From contig MNCI01022655.1 in NCBI GenBank assembly GCA_015680685.1, positions 1,014,487 to 1,078,486 of the forward strand: a stretch of DNA of 64,000 bases, read 5' to 3'. Below are positions 1 through 10,492 of this stretch, in pieces; position 1 is the first letter of the stretch, and every line of letters starts with the position of its first letter. A program made the position numbers and the translations under genes. Below the pieces are notes generated by a model. That model was not told the DNA's origin. It did no database searches and saw only the letters and a list, made by a program, of their open reading frames with translations. Origin of the DNA: Gnetum montanum (taxonomy: Eukaryota > Streptophyta > Gnetopsida > Gnetales > Gnetaceae).

Positions 1-162
1 TGTGATACCTCCGTGGTTGTTTATGTGATCGTGTGGTACAAATTGGTCACTTCGATGATTCCTCTGGAATCCAATAAGACAGAAAGCCCATGTTTTCCTT
101 TATCCCTCTTTTTCCTTTGTGATCTTTGTCCATGTTATCATTACCTTCTAACTATGTAGAGG
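1..162 (+). other. A1 untranslated leader (partial)
   Basis: This aligns with 8876-9037 and 17622-17782 in the next two units, where the same sequence lies between the primer-binding-like site and the gag start. No coding content is visible. The first bases of the leader and its primer site fall outside the window. Confidence 0.75.
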
Positions 163-1350
163 ATGGATACGATAACTATAGTCATTCCCACTACTAGTCT
201 TGAAACCCTCTTGACGATGTAAGCTATGCAGGTAGCTTTCGAGCCACCGACTAGCCTGGTGCAGCTATGTTGATCCCTCAAGATTCAAAACAAAGAGCCT
301 GAGGGACATGTTCAGCAAACAAAGCATTACAATTTTCTTTGTCACAAACTTATGGAAAATATGCCTATGTATCCATAGGAACTCAAAGAGAAACGCAAAT
401 ATGAGTTCATCTATTGTAACGGGAAGGAATTCATTCCTTCACTTAATGCTTCCATACCCATGACAGACCAGCAATAGTGTATGTTGGATCAACTGTTAAT
501 GGCTAGGGTATTGATGGAACAATGAGACATGATGTTCTATGATGAAGCATTCCATGATGGGAAAGAAGACCTATATGCCCACTCCGAGGGAGGCAGTCAT
601 GCTAGCTTTGTTATGGCTCATCCCTCCACAACGTCTCCAATAAATATGCTTTTTATGGTGACTATGCCATTATCGTTGTCCACCATCGACCATGTGGTGC
701 ATGCATCACATCAAAATTTCTTCTCTCTGGCTCCCTTTCTAGATGTCATCCCTCCACAAACCATTCCTCTGTAGTCACAGTTAACCAACCCATTGCATCG
801 CATGCCTATGCCTATGCTACCATATGTGCACACGGTACCCACCTCACAATTACACACTACACCTGCATTCATCCTAGCTTTTGCTCCCACACTACCACCA
901 ATGGCAGGACCTACCACTACCACATAGTGGGCTCCAAATACATCACCCCTTGTCACACAGCCTATGCAGATTTCCTATCTTCCCCATAATCAACATGAAG
1001 TCTTGCAGGTAGTAAATCCAACTACAGGGTCATTTTCTGTGCCCCCGGCTACACAAACAACATACCCTATACCACAATCGACGATTGTCACCCTTCCTGC
1101 ATCACCTACCAGGTGGTGGATGACACAGGTGGTACCACCTACAGGGACAGTTTCAACTACATCACCTACAGGCTATGCCGCTGCCCCTATCCCACCATCA
1201 ATTCTGGCTTCCCTTGCTATTCCACAACCAATCTCTATGTCTTTGGGTCTGGATCAAGCCTTCCAGTTTATTCAAATCCTTACCGAGGAGGTTAAACGCC
1301 TCAAGGCTACCACTTCTAACATAATGCAGGTCATGGATTTCTACCATGAC
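163..1350 (+). pseudogene. gag: A1 gag, N-terminal part only, stop-ridden
   Basis: Gag forms the capsid-like particle in the cytoplasm. The frame starts at an ATG shared by all three A units. Residues about 50-110 match the family B gag N-terminus: YNFL, then KRKYEFI, GKEFIPS and DQLLMAR. A Pro/Gln/Thr-rich stretch follows, then a short helix (EEVKRLKA) that in B and A3 directly precedes the capsid core. The frame stops being gag at about 1350, so the capsid core, zinc knuckle and protease are absent. In-frame stops include one in DQQ*CM, shared by A1-A3, and EQ*DMM, where A2 and A3 have arginine (CGA/AGA). Confidence 0.8.
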
Positions 1351-1605
1351 ACTAAACTAGCAATCTCACATTTTCGCATTGGCAGTTTTACATTTTCTCC
1401 TTAGCAGTTTTACGTTCTCATGTTGACAGTATAAATTTTGCCTATTAGCAGCTCTGCATCTCCATGCCATAGCAGTCTTCCATGTCTTTAAACTGGAAAA
1501 ATTCTAATCCTTACGTTACATCTTGTCATTTCTTTGCAAGTTTCTGTTATACATGATTGCTACCAACAAGTGCCTCTTAACTAGGCTTTCATCTCATTTT
1601 GATAG
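1351..1605 (+). other. A1 remnant of the protease-RT spacer, with 3' splice-site-like end
   Basis: The region opens with GACACTAAACTAGC, which resembles the spacer and 3' UTR repeats of this group, and ends TTTTGATAG followed by GTTAG. A3 has TTTGCAG followed by GTTAG at the same place. I infer it is the tail of the spacer, or intron, that separates protease from RT in these elements, fused to gag by a deletion. No reading frame is supported. Confidence 0.6.
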
Positions 1606-1617
1606 GTTAGGCAAAAA

Positions 1618-4600
1618 ATGGAAATCCATCACGATCTCTCCACACCATTAGCCCTAGCAGGTCCACATGGCAAGCTCACAAGATAATTAAACCTAGACCT
1701 AATCAACTAGGAGTCAACTACAGCTAGCACCATAGCATCTTTAGAAGCATCCCTAGACTTTTCCAAGCATCTAGTCTGAACCCTAGATTTAGAGGCTAGG
1801 GATGTAACTGAGGATTCTCTCGTTGAGATGTCTGTGATCACATCCAAGGGAGAAGTAAAAATGTTAAAGCTTAACTCCCTCCTAGATGCACAGATGCATG
1901 AAAATGTAGCCAAGATTCTATAAGAAAACATTAGAGTCTTCACATGGTTGTACAATGACATGCCATGTTTAGATCCAAGGCTGATACAGCAAAACATCGT
2001 CTTAGACCCGTGCATGAAAGTAGTCAAGCAAAAGGCTTGTAAAGTCAAACCAAAAATTGTACTAGCCGTAAGGGACAAAATTACCAAGCTATACCAAGCT
2101 AGTTTCATCTACATAGTTGATTATTCAGAATGGCTGTCCAACATTGTCATGGTTTCTATGAAAATGGGAGAAATACGAATCTACATAGACTTCTAGGATC
2201 TGAACAAGGTGATGATCAAAGACAATTTCCCACATCCAAGGATCGATCAACTCATTGACACTATGGCTGGTCATGCTCTATTCTCCTTCATGGATGGCTT
2301 TTTTGGCTATAACCAAATTCACATCAACCTAGAGCATCAGCTAAAAACAACCTTCATGACCCCATGGGAAACCTTCTATTACACCATGATGCCTTTTGGG
2401 CTCAAGAATGCTAGAGAAACCTACCAGTGAGCCACGACCTACATCTTCAGTGACTACATCCTAGAAACATTAAATGACTATGTGGATGATATAACAGTTA
2501 AGTCCAAGGAGGTAGCTGATCACCCATGTGATCTAGGCATAGTCCTTAAATGTTGTCAAATGCATGATCTATGCCTTAATCCTAAGAAGTTTGTTTTTGG
2601 TGTCAAAATAGAACGCATGTTAGGGTTCATAGTATCGAAGGCTGGAATAAGGGTGGACCCTAAAAAAGTCAAGGCCATCATCAACTTGGCACTTCCTACA
2701 AACCTTAAGGAGTTATGTGGCTTGCAAGGTAGGGTACAATTGATCCTAAGGTTCATAGCAAAGTTGACTGACAAGTTACATCCCATGCAACATCTTCTAA
2801 AGAAAGGGGTTAACTTCAAGTGGACAACTTAATGTCAATGAGCCTTTGATGACTTGAAGAAAGAGCTTTCACACCTCCCAACCATGCATCTGCCATAAAG
2901 GGATAAGCCTTTATTCATCTACCTCACCACCTTCGACACATCTATCGTAGCACTACTATGTCAGAAACGAGACGAAAGATCTAAGATACCAGTGTATTAT
3001 CTAAGTCATGCATTAATAGCACATGAGGAAAAATACAACAAAGTAGAGAGGCATCGCCTTGCCTTAGTGTTTGCGTTGAAAAAGTGGAGGCACTATCTAT
3101 TTCGCAGTGCAATCAACATCATTTGCAACAGCAACATACTTCAGGCTATCACTAACAACCTGTATGAAAGCATTAGGATAGCCCAATGGAAAGCACTAAC
3201 TGTGGAGTTCAACCTACACTATGTAAGCTAATCGTTGACTAAGGGTCAAGCCATAGCAATGCAACTTACGACCTCACCCATTGACGACCACGCAACTATA
3301 GATCCTGAATTCCCAAACGAGCATGTTGACACTATCAACATTGTTCCATCACACCTAGAAGCTACTTTACACTTTGACGGCACTTCAACCTCACAAGGAG
3401 GTAGTGCAGGTGCCGTCATTACATTTCCATCTAGGGAAATGCACCCGTTTGCTTGTCATTTTGCATTCCTCTGCACCAACAATGTGGTAGAGTATGAGGG
3501 GCTACTCAGAGGCCTCTCAACTACCCAAACACTATGCACACAACACTTGGCAATTCACGGTGATTCACAACTAGTTGTAAATCAAATCACTAGAGTCTAT
3601 GCCTGCAAAGCTATGCACCTACAACCCTACTACGACCTGGAAAAAAGCCTGCTTAAGTAATTTGCAACCACAGATGTGCAACACGTGCCACGCAACGAGA
3701 ACACTATGGCAGATGCGTTAGCCAACCTTGCATTAAACATTATACCACACTCATTTGCAAGTCTGTTGACTGCAATTGTCGAATGTACTAAGCCTATCAT
3801 TCATGTGGGACACGAGGCCTCTATCAGTGCCACAGATACCCAGGAGTGATACACTAACATTAAATCCTAACTGCAACATGGTGAACGTCCACATGAACTA
3901 ACATCTGCTCAGATAGATGTGATCCAAAAGCATACCCAACAATATACACTCATGGGGAATGACACCCTATGCTGACATTCTTATGATGGGATATTGTTGG
4001 CATGGGTGCATGGGGAGTAGGTGTAGAAGGTAGTTAATGAAGTGCATGAGGGGCTGTGCGGTGGACACATAGCACCCAGGGCTATGGCTACAAAAATCAG
4101 AAACCTAGGATACTATTGGCCTCACATGGAGCACAACTGCTTGTCAAAAGTTAAGACATGTGACATGTTCCAGAGATATGAAAATCTCATACACGTCTCA
4201 CCTAAGGACCTGCACCCAATGCAAATCACATGGTCTTTCCAGTGATGGGGACTAGAGCTCATAGGACCTATCACACCTAAGTCCTTCACAAGGCATAGCT
4301 TCATTATCACTGCCACTAAGTATTTTACTAAGTGGGTGAAAGCCATTCCCCTGAGGAAAACGATGTCTCAACAAATCTTCCATTTCATCCTAGATAACAT
4401 TGTGACAAGGTTTGGGCTTCCAATGACTATTGTGATCAACAATGGACCATACTTCAGTAGTATGGAAACCTTAACATTCTGTAGCAACCTAGGAATTAAG
4501 TAATCATTCTCCTCCCTGTACTACCCACAGGCAAACAGATAGGTGAAAGCTACAAATAAGTCCATCATCAACTTGCTAAAGAAGATTCTTGGGAACAACA

Positions 4601-5088
4601 AGAGGTGGTGGTATGAGCAAATCCTCTATGTTCTATGGGCCTACAGAAGGACATGTATAACCACAAAAATTAAGACTCCTTACAAACTTGTTTATGGATT
4701 CGAAGTTGTGTTGCCTCTTGAGTTGTAGGTACCATCACTCCAGATGATCCTCTCGGATGTTGTTAGCAAAGCCCAAAACAAGAAGTCATGGATCATCGAC
4801 CTTGACTCAATAGAGGAAGAGCGCACCCAGATGCTAAGACGCATAGAGCACTACAAAAGCAAGCAACAACAAAAGCACCATACAGACCCGCATCAAAAAC
4901 CAATACAAAAGGGAGACCTCATCCTTAAGGCTATCCATGAGCATGTGAGAAAATTCTCAGCCAATTGGGAAGGCCCTTACATGGTCACTAAAGCCTTCGA
5001 GAATGGAGCCTTTAAGTTGGCAGAGATGGACAAAAATGAGTTTGCCAACCCGGTGAATCACTCGTACCTTAAGCTGTACTACATCTAA
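1618..5088 (+). pseudogene. pol: A1 pol: RT, RNase H, archaeal-type RNase H, integrase; nonsense-decayed
   Basis: The polyprotein would reverse-transcribe and integrate the element. The whole 3471 bases stay in one frame, with about 18 stops and no frameshift. RT: near 2195 the FRDLN-type motif reads F*DLN; PFGLKNA is at about 2395 and YVDD at about 2480. A first RNase H with HYLFR and SHAL motifs follows (about 2900-3230). A second RNase H is at about 3370-3730 (FDGTS, VEYEGLL, HGDSQLV, MADALA). The integrase zinc domain has HEGLCGGH, but the second cysteine is Phe in CDMFQ. The catalytic core reads INNGP where TDNGP is expected, so the second catalytic Asp is Asn. The C-terminus has a GPY-type motif (WEGPYMV, about 4965). 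Unit 2 shares the CDxFQ and INNGP changes. Confidence 0.9.
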
Positions 5089-5089
5089 A

Positions 5090-5425
5090 GCATGGCGACA
5101 TTGAGTAGCATACATTATGATGTTAAACTAGCAGCATCGAGCAACGTTCACAATGACATTAAACTAGTGGCATCGAGCAGTGTTCGCAATGACGTTAAAC
5201 TAGCGGCATTGAGTAGCGTCCATAATGACATTAATCTAGTAGCATCGAGCATCGTCTGCTATGATGATTAACAGGAAAAAATAACAAGCAATGTCCTCTA
5301 TGATGTTAAACTGGCGGCAACTGTCCGCTACGATGTAAAACTAGTATGTAAAGTTTGTTGGAACCTTAAACCAACATAGTAGTCCTCTGGGACCCTAAAC
5401 CAATGCATGGTCCACCAGGACCTTA
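5090..5425 (+). repeat. A1 3' UTR array of 36-bp repeats
   Basis: The heptad GTTAAAC or ATTAAAC recurs at 5122, 5158, 5194 and 5230, exactly 36 bases apart, in a unit like CATCGAGCAGCGTTCGCAAT followed by GACGTTAAACTAGCGG. More degenerate copies (ACCTTAAA, ACCCTAAAC) run on to about 5425. Tat-lineage elements are known for variable tandem repeats between integrase and the 3' LTR, and this fits. Confidence 0.85.
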
Positions 5426-6484
5426 AATTGAGTTCATGTCACATCCCTAGCATGCACCTACGCCAAGTACAAATCGAACAAGCATGCACAATGCCAATGT
5501 GGGGGTGGGACGTTGCAACTCTAGAACGCCGTTCATGATGCACTAGGAAAATGATTTGCAACACATGCGATGCAACCATCCTTGGCATTGTGTTGACCCT
5601 CTAAAGATGTCATATGAAATCACACTAGCCCTCTAGACCTACCACTGCCACAGCCCACCACCATGATGGTAGTTCCTTGGCCAGTGCTTGCTGCTGGAGT
5701 TCCAGTAGTATTGCCCAGCCACAATATTGTCATCCTCTAGCCCCCTACTAATGCCTTAGATCAAATGACATTTAGCTATGTGGTAGCTGATCCCATAGCT
5801 AAACTAAGAATGCATGCCTTTGGTAGGGATTCTAGAGCATTTGCACTCACAATAGCTCCCAACGCCATCGATGCCAGCTCCAACCCAACGATGCTACCAG
5901 GGCCGCTACTCGGCTTTCTAATTTTGACACCATGCACTAGCACGGGTGTCTAAGAGCTTCAAAAACATCTGCAGTAAGTAATACTTTCACCCTTGCTTCA
6001 CATCGTGGCTGTTTTGCTCTCCATCATGCTTACAGGGTGTGGCGGAAATCACGTCCAAGCCACAGTAGTAGGTGCTAGAGCATCACGAAGTGAGTGCCTC
6101 AACTAACTTGACTACTTCAGAGTGAAAATTTCATGACGTGCATAACATAGCTCACTGCATGGGAAGCATCTGTAGGTAGGTCAAAACCCTTTGCGGATGT
6201 AACATAACTCATCCTTCAAAGGAAACACCTATTCTACATGAGGTCAAAGGTTAGAGTAAAGATGAAAATGTGAACAAGTCCCTCATGAGCACTCCAATGA
6301 GGGACTTTTCTGAACCTCATCTTTACCCTTTTCTTGGAAACCAATGCAACACTCTCAAGTTTAGCCAAGAAATGGCTTAACACTCACCAAGTAGCAACGT
6401 TAGCATCGTTCCTTCCGTGGTGTTTCATTTTCTTTATCAATGTCTCTCGAGCCCATCATCCAGACGTTGACAAAGAGGGGCAAA
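5426..6484 (+). other. A1 3' untranslated region
   Basis: This is non-coding sequence between the repeat array and the LTR. It contains a long hairpin (6256-6326) and an inverted repeat at the LTR edge. Two CACAATA copies (5720 and 5848) bracket a 128-bp segment missing from A2. Short open frames here are not conserved between units and I do not support them as genes. Confidence 0.7.
6256..6326 (+). other. Two-part hairpin in A1 3' UTR
   Basis: The outer stem is GTAAAGATGA (6256) with TCATCTTTAC (6317). The inner stem is AAGTCCCTCAT (6276) with ATGAGGGACTT (6297) around a 10-base loop. Both stems are perfect and are kept in A2 at 15001-15071. Role unknown; a structured RNA element ahead of the 3' LTR is the simplest guess. 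Confidence 0.75.
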
Positions 6485-6493
6485 TGAAACACG
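6419..6493 (+). other. Inverted repeat covering the polypurine tract and LTR start (A1)
   Basis: The left arm GGTGTTTCATTT...CTTTATCAATGTCT (6419-6445) is complementary, with a small bulge, to the right arm 6461-6493. The right arm contains the polypurine tract CAAAGAGGGGCAAA and the first bases of the LTR (TGAAACAC). The polypurine tract primes plus-strand DNA synthesis. Family B has the same arrangement at 24103-24179. Confidence 0.75.
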
Positions 6494-8783
6494 CCAAAAT
6501 TTGAAGACATCCTTGCTTCAGCAGGACTTTGGAATTCACACAACGTTATGATAGTTCTTCAGGAGATGGATGCTTTGATGTTCAGATCATCTAGTTCGGC
6601 AAGTTTTCTAACTTAAGGTTTCTTGCTACGCTATGCTACGCCATGTAGCGTAGAAAACTTCAAAAGACATTTGTAGAAACATAGTGCTAGGCTATGCTAT
6701 GCTATGCAGCTTAGCACAACACATCAAAACTTGGATGATTAGCCCCCTCTCTTGACTTCAAGTCCTTTGGCAATGTCTCCTTCCATCATAAAGCGGTGAA
6801 CTTGGCAAAATCAAGTCATGTTTGCTACTACGCTATGCTAAACTACAAGGAGTAGTGAGGCATAACAATTCTGCGGAAGTGACAGAAGGCATCTCAAAGG
6901 GTGGGATCATCAAGTTCATAAGTTTTGCAGTGCAAACAGTAAAGTTTGCATATTGGTGACATTTTTGCGACTAAGGATAGCTGCTATGCTATGATACGCT
7001 ATGTAGTGTTTCATAGCATAGCAAATCTACAACTAGTAGTCACAACACTCCAAAGGTTTCTAACGCATGTAGCAAGACACAACGTAGATTTTTAGCTTCA
7101 AACTTACGGTTACTCTACACTACGCTGTGTAGCATAGCACAACGTGACAAGATGCCACACTATACCAAACATGCAATGCTACAAAGCATGGCAAGGCATG
7201 GCAAGTGGTTACATGACATTAATGCACCTCACCTAATTGCACCATTGCTCTAATTGCATAATTACAGTATGGTAGGCTCATAATTATGGTGTTCAAACTA
7301 CATCTTTCATGTGGACTTGGTCCTATAAATGCCCCAATGAGCGATGCTTACACTCGAGGTTCTCTCTCTAGTTTTTTTGGCTTCTGGCACTCGGGCAATC
7401 TTTTCACACTTTCAATTTCGATTCTCTGAGCATTCTAGTAGGCTAATGATTTTGTTGGCTAACAAAGAAGCAAAATAGCACTGTAACCTTGAGCATTGTT
7501 GAAACATTGTGAAATTTCGAGACCTCAATGATTTAGCGAAGTCTTGAAGTTTAGGCAAGGATCTCCACAAGTATAGTGTCAAGACATCCGAGCGATGGGA
7601 ACACCGAAAACAGTAGCACATCTTAGCAAGTTTTCTTTTTTTTGGCTAAAGACCTTCTACGCTGTGTTATGCAGCTCAATGTAGCAAACTTTAGGAGGAC
7701 AGAAAAGAACAATGGATCCATAGTGACAACAATTCAACTTTGCAAGTTAGCCATATGCCAAAAATCCTAACTTTTGGTATATTATGTTGGGTTACGCTAT
7801 GCAACGTAACACAGCGTAACGCAAGTAGCATAGTTGATCTAGCTGCAACAACAAGAATAAAAAAATTTAAGCAGTAGCAATTATTACACCACAATACACT
7901 TCCTAACATATCGTAGTGTAGCGATGGGACAGTTTACTACCAAAGATCTAGAAATCCTTCAACTCTAAAGACAAGGGTGGTTACGCTACACTACGCTTCA
8001 AAGCGTAGCATAGCATAGTGTCACAAGCTTCAGCTACAGCACATCAGGTCAATAGCGTTCTGTGGACCTAGGACACACCTCATCTAAACTGTGTTTTTCT
8101 CTTAACCCTAATCTTATAAATACCTTGGTGGAAAACACTCAAAGGGTTGGCATTTTTTCGCAAATATTAGCGAGAAGGCAAGAAAGAGTTGGCAATAAAA
8201 GAGCATCAACGGTGAAAAAGAGAAGCTTTTGGCCAGAGATTTCAAGCTAGAAAACATTTTGCTTCGAGTCTAACTCCCTTGCACCTAGATTGGCTAGTGA
8301 ATGAGGTAGATTAGCCTTTTCTTGTTTAATCTCAAAATATATTCTTATTGGTAGTGGATACTTCGTCCAAATCAAAGTCTATTTGTAAATCCCATTGTAT
8401 TCATCATATTTATCTATAAAGCTAATCCTAGATCTTGGGATCATGCATATTCCAAGTCCAATTCATTGTGCCATGTTTACATTAAATTTTACAATCATTT
8501 TTCATAGTTTACATCATCTTCATTTCCTTTAAGATCCGATCTTGGAGCAGATCTCATTTTATCGTCAATTGATATTATATTGTATTCTCATATCAAATTG
8601 TCTCCTCATTACACGATCATTAACAAGTTTACTGACTAAGTAAGTTCTTTTCTGATCGACAAGATTGTTCAGGGTACCTTGGATCCATTTTCTTCAGCAC
8701 GGGCCTCATATAGATTCAGGGTTAGAACTTTGTGCACAGAAACCCTCTCGGTGTTTCTAGCAATCGATGTTTTCTATCTTACA
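6485..8783 (+). repeat. LTR shared by A1 and A2 (2299 bp)
   Basis: It starts TGAAACACGCC right after the polypurine tract and ends CTTACA just before the primer-binding-like site, so it has the TG...CA ends of an LTR. The copy at 15230-17528 has exactly the same length. U3 carries about eight palindromic clusters built on TACGCTATGC and its complement, near 6622, 6683, 6820, 6981, 7114, 7651, 7785 and 7978. A telo-box and TATA box sit at 8104-8122, leaving about 660 bases of R/U5. Confidence 0.92.
8104..8122 (+). promoter_or_regulatory. Telo-box plus TATA box in A LTR
   Basis: AACCCTAA (8104-8111) is followed three bases later by TATAAATA (8115-8122). Telo-boxes are known plant promoter motifs. 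The pair is repeated at 16849-16867, and the B LTR has the same order, so this is the best candidate core promoter. A second TATAAAT near 7322 lacks these companions. Confidence 0.65.
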
Positions 8784-8789
8784 GTTTTT

Positions 8790-8807
8790 TGGCTCTAGAA
8801 GGAGGGC
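8790..8807 (+). other. Primer-binding-like site of A2
   Basis: TGGCTCTAGAAGGAGGGC begins six bases after the LTR end. It matches the family B site (TGGCGCTAGAAGGAGGGCC) except for one base in the TGGCGC start. Position and TGG start fit a tRNA primer site, but I do not recognise a plant tRNA 3' end that pairs with it. Confidence 0.6.
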
Positions 8808-9037
8808 TGAACCTTTGATCTGCGTTTCATGGGTAGCCCTATAAGCTGTCTATACCCATTATCGACTAGCATAAACGTGATACCTCTGTGGTTGTTTATG
8901 TGATCGTGTGGTACAAATCGGTCACTTCGATGATTCCTTTGGAATCCAGCAAGACAGAAAGCCCACGTTTTCCTTTATCCCTCTTTTTCCTTTGTGATCT
9001 TTGTCCATGTGATCATTACCTTCTAACTATGTAGAGA

Positions 9038-10225
9038 ATGGATACAATAACTATAGTCGTTCCCACTACTAGTCTTGAAACCCTCTTGACGATGCAAGCT
9101 ATGCCGGTTGCTTTCGAGCCACCGACTAGCCCAGTGCAGCTATGTTGATCCCTCAAGATTCAAAATAAAGGGCCTGAGGGACATGTTTAGAAAACAAAGC
9201 ATTACAATTTTCTTTGTCACAAACTTATGGAAAATCTGCCTATGTATCCACAGGAACTCAATGAGAAAAGCAAATATGAGTTCATCTATTGTAATGGGAA
9301 GGAATTCATTCCTTCACTTAATGCTTCCATACCCATGACGGACCAGCAATAGTGTATGTTGGATCAACTGTTAATGGCCAGGGTATCGATGGAACAAAGA
9401 GACATGATGTTCTGTGATGAAGCATTCCATGATGAGAAAGAAGACCTATATACCCACTCCGAGGGAGGCAGTCATGCTAGCTTTGTTATGGCTCGTCCCT
9501 CCACAACGTCTCCAACAAATATGCTTTTTATGGTGACTATGCCATTATCGTTGTCCACCACCGATCATGTGGTGCATGCATCACATCAAAATTTCTTCTC
9601 TCTGGCTCCCTTTCTGGATGTAATCCCTCCACAAACCATTCCACTGTAGTCACAGTTAATCAACCCATTGCATCACATGCCTATGCCTATGCTACCATAT
9701 GTGCACACGGTACCCACCTCACAATTACACACTAGACCCGCATTCATCCTAGCTTTTGCTCCCACACTACCATTAATGGCAGGACCTGCCACTACCACGT
9801 GGTGGACTCCAAATACATCACCCCTTATCACATAGCCTATGCAGATGTCCTATCTTCCCCATATTCAACACGAAGTCTTGTAGGTAGTAAATCCAACTAC
9901 AGGGTCATTTTCTGTGCCCCCGGCTACACAAACAGCATACCCTATAGCACAATCGACGATTGTCACCCTTCCTGCATCACCTACCAGGTGGTGGATGACA
10001 CAGGTGGTACCGCCTACAGGGATAGTTTCAACTACATCACCTATACGCTATGCCGTTGCCCCTATCCCACCACCAATTCTGGCTTCCCTTGCTATTCCAC
10101 AACCAATCTCTATGTCTTTGGGTCTGGATCAAGCCTTCCAATTTATTCAAATCCTTACCGATGAGGTTAAATGCCTCAAGGCTACCACTTCTAACATAAT
10201 GTAGGTCATGGATTTCTACCATGAT
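9038..10225 (+). pseudogene. gag: A2 gag, N-terminal part only
   Basis: This is the same truncated gag as in A1. The start is the ATG aligned with 163. It has the YEFI...EFIPS...QLLMAR domain, then the Pro/Gln/Thr-rich linker, and the frame ends at the helix before the capsid core. Several stops are shared with A1, but here the EQRDMM arginine survives. It cannot form a particle by itself and would need Gag from an intact relative. Confidence 0.8.
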
Positions 10226-10480
10226 ACTAAACTAGAAATCTCACATTTTCACATTGGCAGTTTTACATTTTCTCCTTAACAGTTTCACATTCTCATGTTG
10301 ATAGTATACCTTTGGCCTATTAGCAACTCTGCATCTCCATGCCATAGTAGTCTTCCATGACTTTAAACTGGAAAAATTGTAATCCTTAGATTACATCTTG
10401 TCATTTCTTTGCAAGTTTCTGTTATACATGATTGCTACCAACAAGTGCCTCTTAACTAGGCTTTTATCTCATTTTGATAG
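10226..10480 (+). other. A2 remnant of the protease-RT spacer
   Basis: This aligns base for base with 1351-1605, including the gag-spacer fusion point and the terminal TTTTGATAG. The deletion that made it therefore predates the split of A1 and A2. No coding content. Confidence 0.6.
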
Positions 10481-10492
10481 GTTAAGTGAAAA

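Larger units (their letters stand above)
1..8783 (+). mobile_element. Family A unit 1 (A1), Tat-type Ty3/gypsy, 5' LTR outside window
   Basis: The unit holds leader, truncated gag, spacer remnant, pol, 3' UTR and one LTR. Comparison with unit 2 shows that base 1 lies about 93 bases past the end of an LTR to the left. The order RT, RNase H, second RNase H, integrase is the Tat arrangement. The LTR that ends this unit also serves as the first LTR of A2, so no target duplication separates the two. The unit repeats with a period of 8875 bp. It is non-functional: gag core and protease are missing and pol carries many stops. Confidence 0.9.

Noticed and set aside
1618-5088. Stop-codon reassignment or readthrough (many TAA/TAG at Gln positions)
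   Set aside because: TGA stops occur too, catalytic residues are also lost, and copies differ in which sites are stops; decay explains it.
5765-5953. Small gene in the A1 3' UTR
   Set aside because: It is lost in A2 by the 128-bp deletion and has no conserved frame.
7322-7328. TATAAAT as the A LTR promoter
   Set aside because: The site at 8115 has a telo-box beside it and leaves R/U5 the same length as in family B, so it fits better.
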